From: JABCPE02 sp963519075
Lineage (GTDB): Bacteria > Bacteroidota > Bacteroidia > Flavobacteriales > Weeksellaceae
Direction: 5' to 3'
Length of the DNA: 5,903 nt
NCBI GenBank assembly: GCA_963519075.1
Contig: CAUQMH010000092.1
Location: 1-5,903, forward strand
Shown: positions 5,600 to 5,903 of the stretch, in pieces
Position numbering within the stretch: position 1 is the first letter of the stretch
Layout: every line of letters starts with the position of its first letter
Translations under genes and position numbers: made by a program
The notes under the pieces: generated by a model
What the model was told of the DNA's origin: nothing
What the model saw: only the letters and a program-made list of their open reading frames with translations
The model's database searches: none

Positions 5600-5903
5600 A
5601 TGGATAAGAAAAATAAAGATAAAGATGAAAAATTCATAGAATATTGGGAAAACAGCATGCAGCTGGGAAGGGTAAAATATTCCTTGATAAATGCTATTTT
5701 AATGGGAGTAATTATATTTTTAATTTCCAATCTCGGGTATTATTTCTTCACAGGAACCACCCTTTTTCAACTCAGTATGGATGCTTTTTTATCCTTTGCT
5801 ATGAGTTACCTTTTTAGTTTCCTTTTTTATTATATTCCTGTTTGGAATATCAATAGTTTCAAATATAATGTTGTCCTAAATAAAAAGAAGAAAAAATCCA
5901 AAA
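5600..5903 (+). CDS. Small two-helix membrane protein, unknown function (partial)
   Basis: The frame from ATG at 5600 stays open to the right edge, giving 101 residues; the 3' end is outside the window. I do not recognise the family. It starts with a strongly charged segment (MDKKNKDKDEKFIEYWENSM). Two hydrophobic helices follow at about 28-50 and 61-81, joined by a short loop (TGTTLFQLSM). A Lys-rich tail (NKKKKKSK) follows, so the gene probably ends soon. This pattern fits a small inner-membrane protein with both ends in the cytoplasm (the positive-inside rule supports the C-terminus). It lies 28 bp after amiD on the same strand with no terminator between, so co-transcription is likely. The A-rich sequence AATAGAAAA precedes the start. 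The two-helix pattern makes it very likely coding; the function is not inferable. Confidence 0.8.
   Translation, partial: MDKKNKDKDEKFIEYWENSMQLGRVKYSLINAILMGVIIFLISNLGYYFFTGTTLFQLSMDAFLSFAMSYLFSFLFYYIPVWNINSFKYNVVLNKKKKKSK

Noticed and set aside
5518..5730. Minus-strand open frame of 70 codons across the amidase end and the next gene
   Set aside because: It overlaps two better-supported plus-strand genes and has no promoter or family features.

Overview
The window looks like a chromosomal segment from a flavobacterium of the phylum Bacteroidota, possibly Chryseobacterium-like (Weeksellaceae); the genus is inference. The reasons are the AT-rich composition, A-rich translation starts without a clear Shine-Dalgarno, TAnnTTTG-type -7 promoter boxes (one with TTTG 19 nt upstream, the Bacteroidota sigma pattern), tRNA genes without an encoded CCA, and the style of the proteins.

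Layout. Positions 1-310 hold a tandem array with a period of about 41 bp. It enters from beyond the left edge. Each unit is a short perfect hairpin plus a conserved AT-rich linker. Two degenerate hairpins continue the same spacing to position 386, next to the end of the first gene. Positions 408-3999, on the minus strand, hold a three-gene export operon transcribed toward the array: a TolC-family outer-membrane channel (broken by a frameshift near 3889-3895), an HlyD/EmrA-like periplasmic adaptor lipoprotein, and an ABC-2 type permease. No ATP-binding subunit and no regulator gene lie in the window. Positions 4162-4445, also minus, hold a tRNA cluster transcribed Ser(GCT)-Pro(TGG)-Arg(TCT), with a strong promoter at 4484-4514 and an intrinsic terminator at 4119-4149. 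On the plus strand, 4573-5571 encodes an AmiD-type N-acetylmuramoyl-L-alanine amidase lipoprotein. A small two-helix membrane protein of unknown function begins 28 bp later and runs off the right edge.

How the genes work together. The adaptor, channel and permease would form a tripartite complex carrying an unknown substrate from the inner membrane to the outside, but the frameshift probably removes the channel unless it is corrected or is a sequence error. The amidase cleaves peptidoglycan or muropeptides at the cell envelope and is independent of the exporter.

The least explained element is the hairpin array. The stem sequence changes between units while base pairing is kept, and the array lies just beyond the stop codon of the export operon. 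I could not assign it to a known repeat family.
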